Shown: piece after piece, positions 3,598 through 5,991 of the stretch
How the letters are laid out: every line of letters begins with the position of its first letter
Position numbering within the stretch: the stretch's first letter is position 1
From: DASRSS01 sp035656335
GTDB lineage: Bacteria; Actinomycetota; Actinomycetes; Mycobacteriales; Jatrophihabitantaceae
DNA: 5,991 nucleotides
Direction of reading: 5' to 3'
NCBI GenBank assembly: GCA_035656335.1
Contig: DASRSS010000289.1
Span: 1-5,991, forward strand
The notes under the pieces: generated by a model
The model's database searches: none
What the model was told of the DNA's origin: nothing
Seen by the model: only the letters and a program-made list of their open reading frames with translations
Position numbers and translations under genes: made by a program

Positions 3598-5985
3598 ATG
3601 AGCGAGGACTTCGGCAACCTGTTCGATCTGCCTCCCGAGCCTGAGGCAGCGCGGGCACGCAGCCGTTCGAGCCTCGACGTCGAGCGGCTGTTGGAGGGAC
3701 TCAACCCGCAGCAGCGCGCTGCTGTCCTGCACGCCGGCGGGCCGCTGCTGATCGTCGCCGGAGCCGGCTCGGGCAAGACCCGGGTGCTCACCAACCGCAT
3801 CGCCTACCTGCTCGCCGAGCGCGACGCGACGCCCGGGCAGATCCTCGCCATCACGTTCACCAACAAGGCCGCCGGCGAGATGAAGGAGCGGGTCGCTTCG
3901 CTCGTCGGGCCCCGCGCCAAGGCCATGTGGGTCAGCACGTTCCACTCGATGTGCGTGCGCATCCTGCGCGCCGAGGCGAAGACGATCGGCCTGAAGTCGT
4001 CGTTCTCGATCTACGACGCGGACGACTCGAAGCGGCTGATGACGATGGTCGGGCGAGACCTCGACCTCGACCCGAAGCGCTACCCGTCCCGCTCGCTGTC
4101 GGCGCAGGTCAGCAACCTGAAGAACGAGCTGGTCACGCCTGAGATCTGGGCCGACCGCGCGGCCAACGCGCACGAGAAGGTGCTCGCTGAGGCGTACACG
4201 CAGTACCAGGCGCGGCTGGAACAGGCGCACGCGCTGGACTTCGACGACCTGATCATGCGCACCGTCCGGCTGCTGCAGGATCACGCGGACGTCGCCGAGC
4301 ACTACCTGCGCCGGTTCCGGCACGTGCTGGTGGACGAGTACCAGGACACCAACCACGCGCAGTACGTGCTGGTGCGCGAGCTGACCCAGGCGGTCGAAGG
4401 GCTGCCGCCGGCGGAGCTGTGCGTCGTCGGTGACGCCGACCAGTCGATCTACGCGTTCCGCGGCGCGACGATCCGCAACATCCTCGAGTTCGAGCGCGAC
4501 TACCCGAACGCGACGACGATCCTGCTGGAGCAGAACTACCGGTCCACGCAGACGATCCTGTCCGCCGCCAACGCCGTCATCGCGCGCAACCCCGACCGCA
4601 AGCCGAAGAACCTGTGGTCCGAGGCAGGAGCGGGGGAGAAGATCGCCGGCTACGTCGCGGAGAACGAGCACGACGAGGCCGCCTGGGTCGCGCAGCGCAT
4701 CGACGAGCTGTCCGACGAGCACGGCGTGCAGCCGTCCGAGATCGCGGTGTTCTACCGGACGAACGCGCAGTCCCGTGTGTTCGAGGAGGTGTTCATCCGC
4801 GTCGGCCTGCCGTACAAGGTGGTCGGCGGGGTGCGCTTCTACGAGCGTAAGGAGGTTCGCGACGCGCTCGCCTACCTGCGGGTGATCGCGAACCCGGACG
4901 ACGTCGTGTCGCTGCGGCGGATCCTGAACACGCCGCGCCGCGGCATCGGCGATCGTGCCGAGGCGTGCGTCGAGGTGCTCGCGCAGCAGGAGCGCATCTC
5001 GTTCGGCGCGGCGCTCGAACGGGCCGACGAGGCGTTCGGCCTCGCGGCCCGCTCGCTCAACGCGATCCGCGAGTTCACCGAGCTGATGACGTCGCTGCGC
5101 GGGGTCGCGGCCAGCCCGGACAGCACGCCGTCCTCGATCCTGGAGGCCGTCCTCGACCGGACGGGCTACCTCGCCGAGCTGGAGGCCAGCCGCGATCCGC
5201 AGGACGAGGTGCGCGTCGACAACCTGCGTGAACTCGTCAGCGTCGCGCGCGAGTTCGAGGAGCAGCGCGCGGGCACCGACGAAGCGACCTCGCTGGACGC
5301 GTTCCTGGAACAGGTGTCGCTGGTCGCCGACGCCGACTCGATCCCGGGCGAGGCGGGCGGCGTCGTCACGCTGATGACGCTGCACACCGCCAAGGGGCTC
5401 GAGTTTCCAGTCGTGTTCCTGACCGGCCTGGAGGACGGCGTGTTCCCGCACCTGCGCACGCTCGGCGATCCGGCCGAACTGGCCGAGGAGCGCCGGCTCG
5501 CGTACGTCGGGATCACGCGCGCGAAGCAGCGGCTCTTCCTGTCGCGCGCGCTGTCGCGGTCGGCCTGGGGTGCGCCGTCCTGGAATCCGCCGTCGCGGTT
5601 CCTGGACGAGATCCCGCCCGAGCTCGCGGAATGGACGGGCGAGGTCGCGCGCGAACCGTTCGTCAACCGCTACGGCGACGACGGCGACGTACCCGCGCGG
5701 TCGTCGGGATACGGCTACCGCGCGAGCAATCCGCGGTCCCGCAGCGCGCAGGAACAGCTGGCCGCGTCGCGGCTCGGCTCGGGTGGACGCGGGCTGCGCG
5801 GCGGCGCCGGCAACCGGGCCGTCCCGTCGCTGGATCCGGGGGACCGGGTCACGCACGACGCGTGGGGGCTGGGCACGGTCGTCGCGACGCGCGGTGCCGG
5901 CGACGGTGCGCAGGCGCAGATCGACTTCGGCACCGCCGGCGTCAAGTGGCTGATGCTCCGCTACGCCCCCGTCCAGAAGCTGTAG
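3598..5985 (+). CDS. pcrA: ATP-dependent DNA helicase PcrA / UvrD1 (superfamily 1A)
   Basis: A 3'-5' DNA helicase/translocase acting in nucleotide-excision repair, replication-fork upkeep and removal of proteins from DNA. The 795-residue product has all SF1A motifs in order: Q motif LNPQQ (35-39), Walker A AGAGSGKT (54-61), Ia ITFTNKAAGEM (85-95), Walker B VLVDEYQDTN (243-252), motif III VVGDADQSIYAFRG (276-289), motif IV QNYRST (312-317), motif V LHTAKGLEFPVVFLTGLEDG (595-614) and motif VI RRLAYVGITRAK (632-643). A Gly/Ser/Arg-rich linker (about 690-745) leads to a C-terminal Tudor-like domain (GDRVTHDAWGLGTVV... to LMLRYAPVQKL, 748-795), which in PcrA/UvrD proteins contacts RNA polymerase. 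ATG 3598 (MSEDFGNLFDLPPEP) is chosen over in-frame starts up to 3436, because that upstream segment overlaps the divergent permease start and promoter region and has no family similarity. It is the positional counterpart of M. tuberculosis Rv0949 (uvrD1). Complete, ending in TAG. Confidence 0.97.
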   Translation: MSEDFGNLFDLPPEPEAARARSRSSLDVERLLEGLNPQQRAAVLHAGGPLLIVAGAGSGKTRVLTNRIAYLLAERDATPGQILAITFTNKAAGEMKERVASLVGPRAKAMWVSTFHSMCVRILRAEAKTIGLKSSFSIYDADDSKRLMTMVGRDLDLDPKRYPSRSLSAQVSNLKNELVTPEIWADRAANAHEKVLAEAYTQYQARLEQAHALDFDDLIMRTVRLLQDHADVAEHYLRRFRHVLVDEYQDTNHAQYVLVRELTQAVEGLPPAELCVVGDADQSIYAFRGATIRNILEFERDYPNATTILLEQNYRSTQTILSAANAVIARNPDRKPKNLWSEAGAGEKIAGYVAENEHDEAAWVAQRIDELSDEHGVQPSEIAVFYRTNAQSRVFEEVFIRVGLPYKVVGGVRFYERKEVRDALAYLRVIANPDDVVSLRRILNTPRRGIGDRAEACVEVLAQQERISFGAALERADEAFGLAARSLNAIREFTELMTSLRGVAASPDSTPSSILEAVLDRTGYLAELEASRDPQDEVRVDNLRELVSVAREFEEQRAGTDEATSLDAFLEQVSLVADADSIPGEAGGVVTLMTLHTAKGLEFPVVFLTGLEDGVFPHLRTLGDPAELAEERRLAYVGITRAKQRLFLSRALSRSAWGAPSWNPPSRFLDEIPPELAEWTGEVAREPFVNRYGDDGDVPARSSGYGYRASNPRSRSAQEQLAASRLGSGGRGLRGGAGNRAVPSLDPGDRVTHDAWGLGTVVATRGAGDGAQAQIDFGTAGVKWLMLRYAPVQKL

Positions 5986-5991
5986 CTGCTC

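Noticed and set aside
1655..3601. Long plus-strand open frame (about 648 codons) opposite the permease
   Set aside because: It is antisense to a clear transporter gene with a good RBS. Its product is Arg/Asp/Gln-rich low-complexity sequence, typical of a shadow frame in high-GC DNA.
2223..3800. Minus-strand frame overlapping the permease in a different phase
   Set aside because: Out-of-frame shadow of the permease. It carries no membrane segments and is extremely Arg/His-rich.
3442..5856. Long minus-strand open frame opposite pcrA
   Set aside because: Arg/Val/Asp-rich shadow of pcrA, whose motifs are all present on the plus strand.
1..5991. CRISPR array, tandem direct repeats or prophage attachment site
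   Set aside because: No regularly spaced direct repeats or integrase-type gene were seen on either strand.

Overview
This window comes from a high-GC Gram-positive genome, most likely an actinobacterium. The evidence is strong G/C bias at third codon positions, a DUF222/HNH (13E12-type) gene, a short AroQ-delta-like chorismate mutase, and a PcrA/UvrD1 helicase with a C-terminal Tudor-like domain. In Mycobacterium tuberculosis the chorismate mutase Rv0948c and the helicase Rv0949 (uvrD1) are divergent neighbours. The same two genes occur here in the same orientations, with an amino-acid permease gene between them.

Layout from left to right. Positions 1-843 (minus) hold a broken DUF222/HNH gene that runs off the left edge. 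Its reading frame shifts twice, and the second shift coincides with a GC-rich palindromic insertion. Positions 844-1175 hold a promoter-like sequence for that gene, an 18-base-arm inverted repeat and no convincing gene. Positions 1176-1475 (minus) encode chorismate mutase. Positions 1531-1644 (minus) look like a transcription-attenuation leader for it: a 21-codon leader peptide containing Phe-Phe-Tyr-Gly-Tyr, an early hairpin, and an intrinsic terminator ending about 55 nt before the chorismate mutase start. An alternative antiterminator pairing can also be drawn. Positions 1660-1707 form a long hairpin after the permease gene. Positions 1724-3442 (minus) encode an APC-superfamily amino-acid permease. 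Positions 3443-3597 are a divergent intergenic region with a 9-bp inverted repeat and a -10-like element. Positions 3598-5985 (plus) encode a complete PcrA/UvrD1 helicase.

How the genes relate. Chorismate mutase catalyses the committed step from chorismate to prephenate, the precursor of Phe and Tyr. A leader peptide rich in Phe and Tyr codons just upstream is what ribosome-mediated attenuation by the pathway's end products would need. This is the most interesting signal in the window. The permease may move amino acids but its substrate cannot be read from the sequence. PcrA is a housekeeping DNA-repair and replication helicase with its own promoter region.
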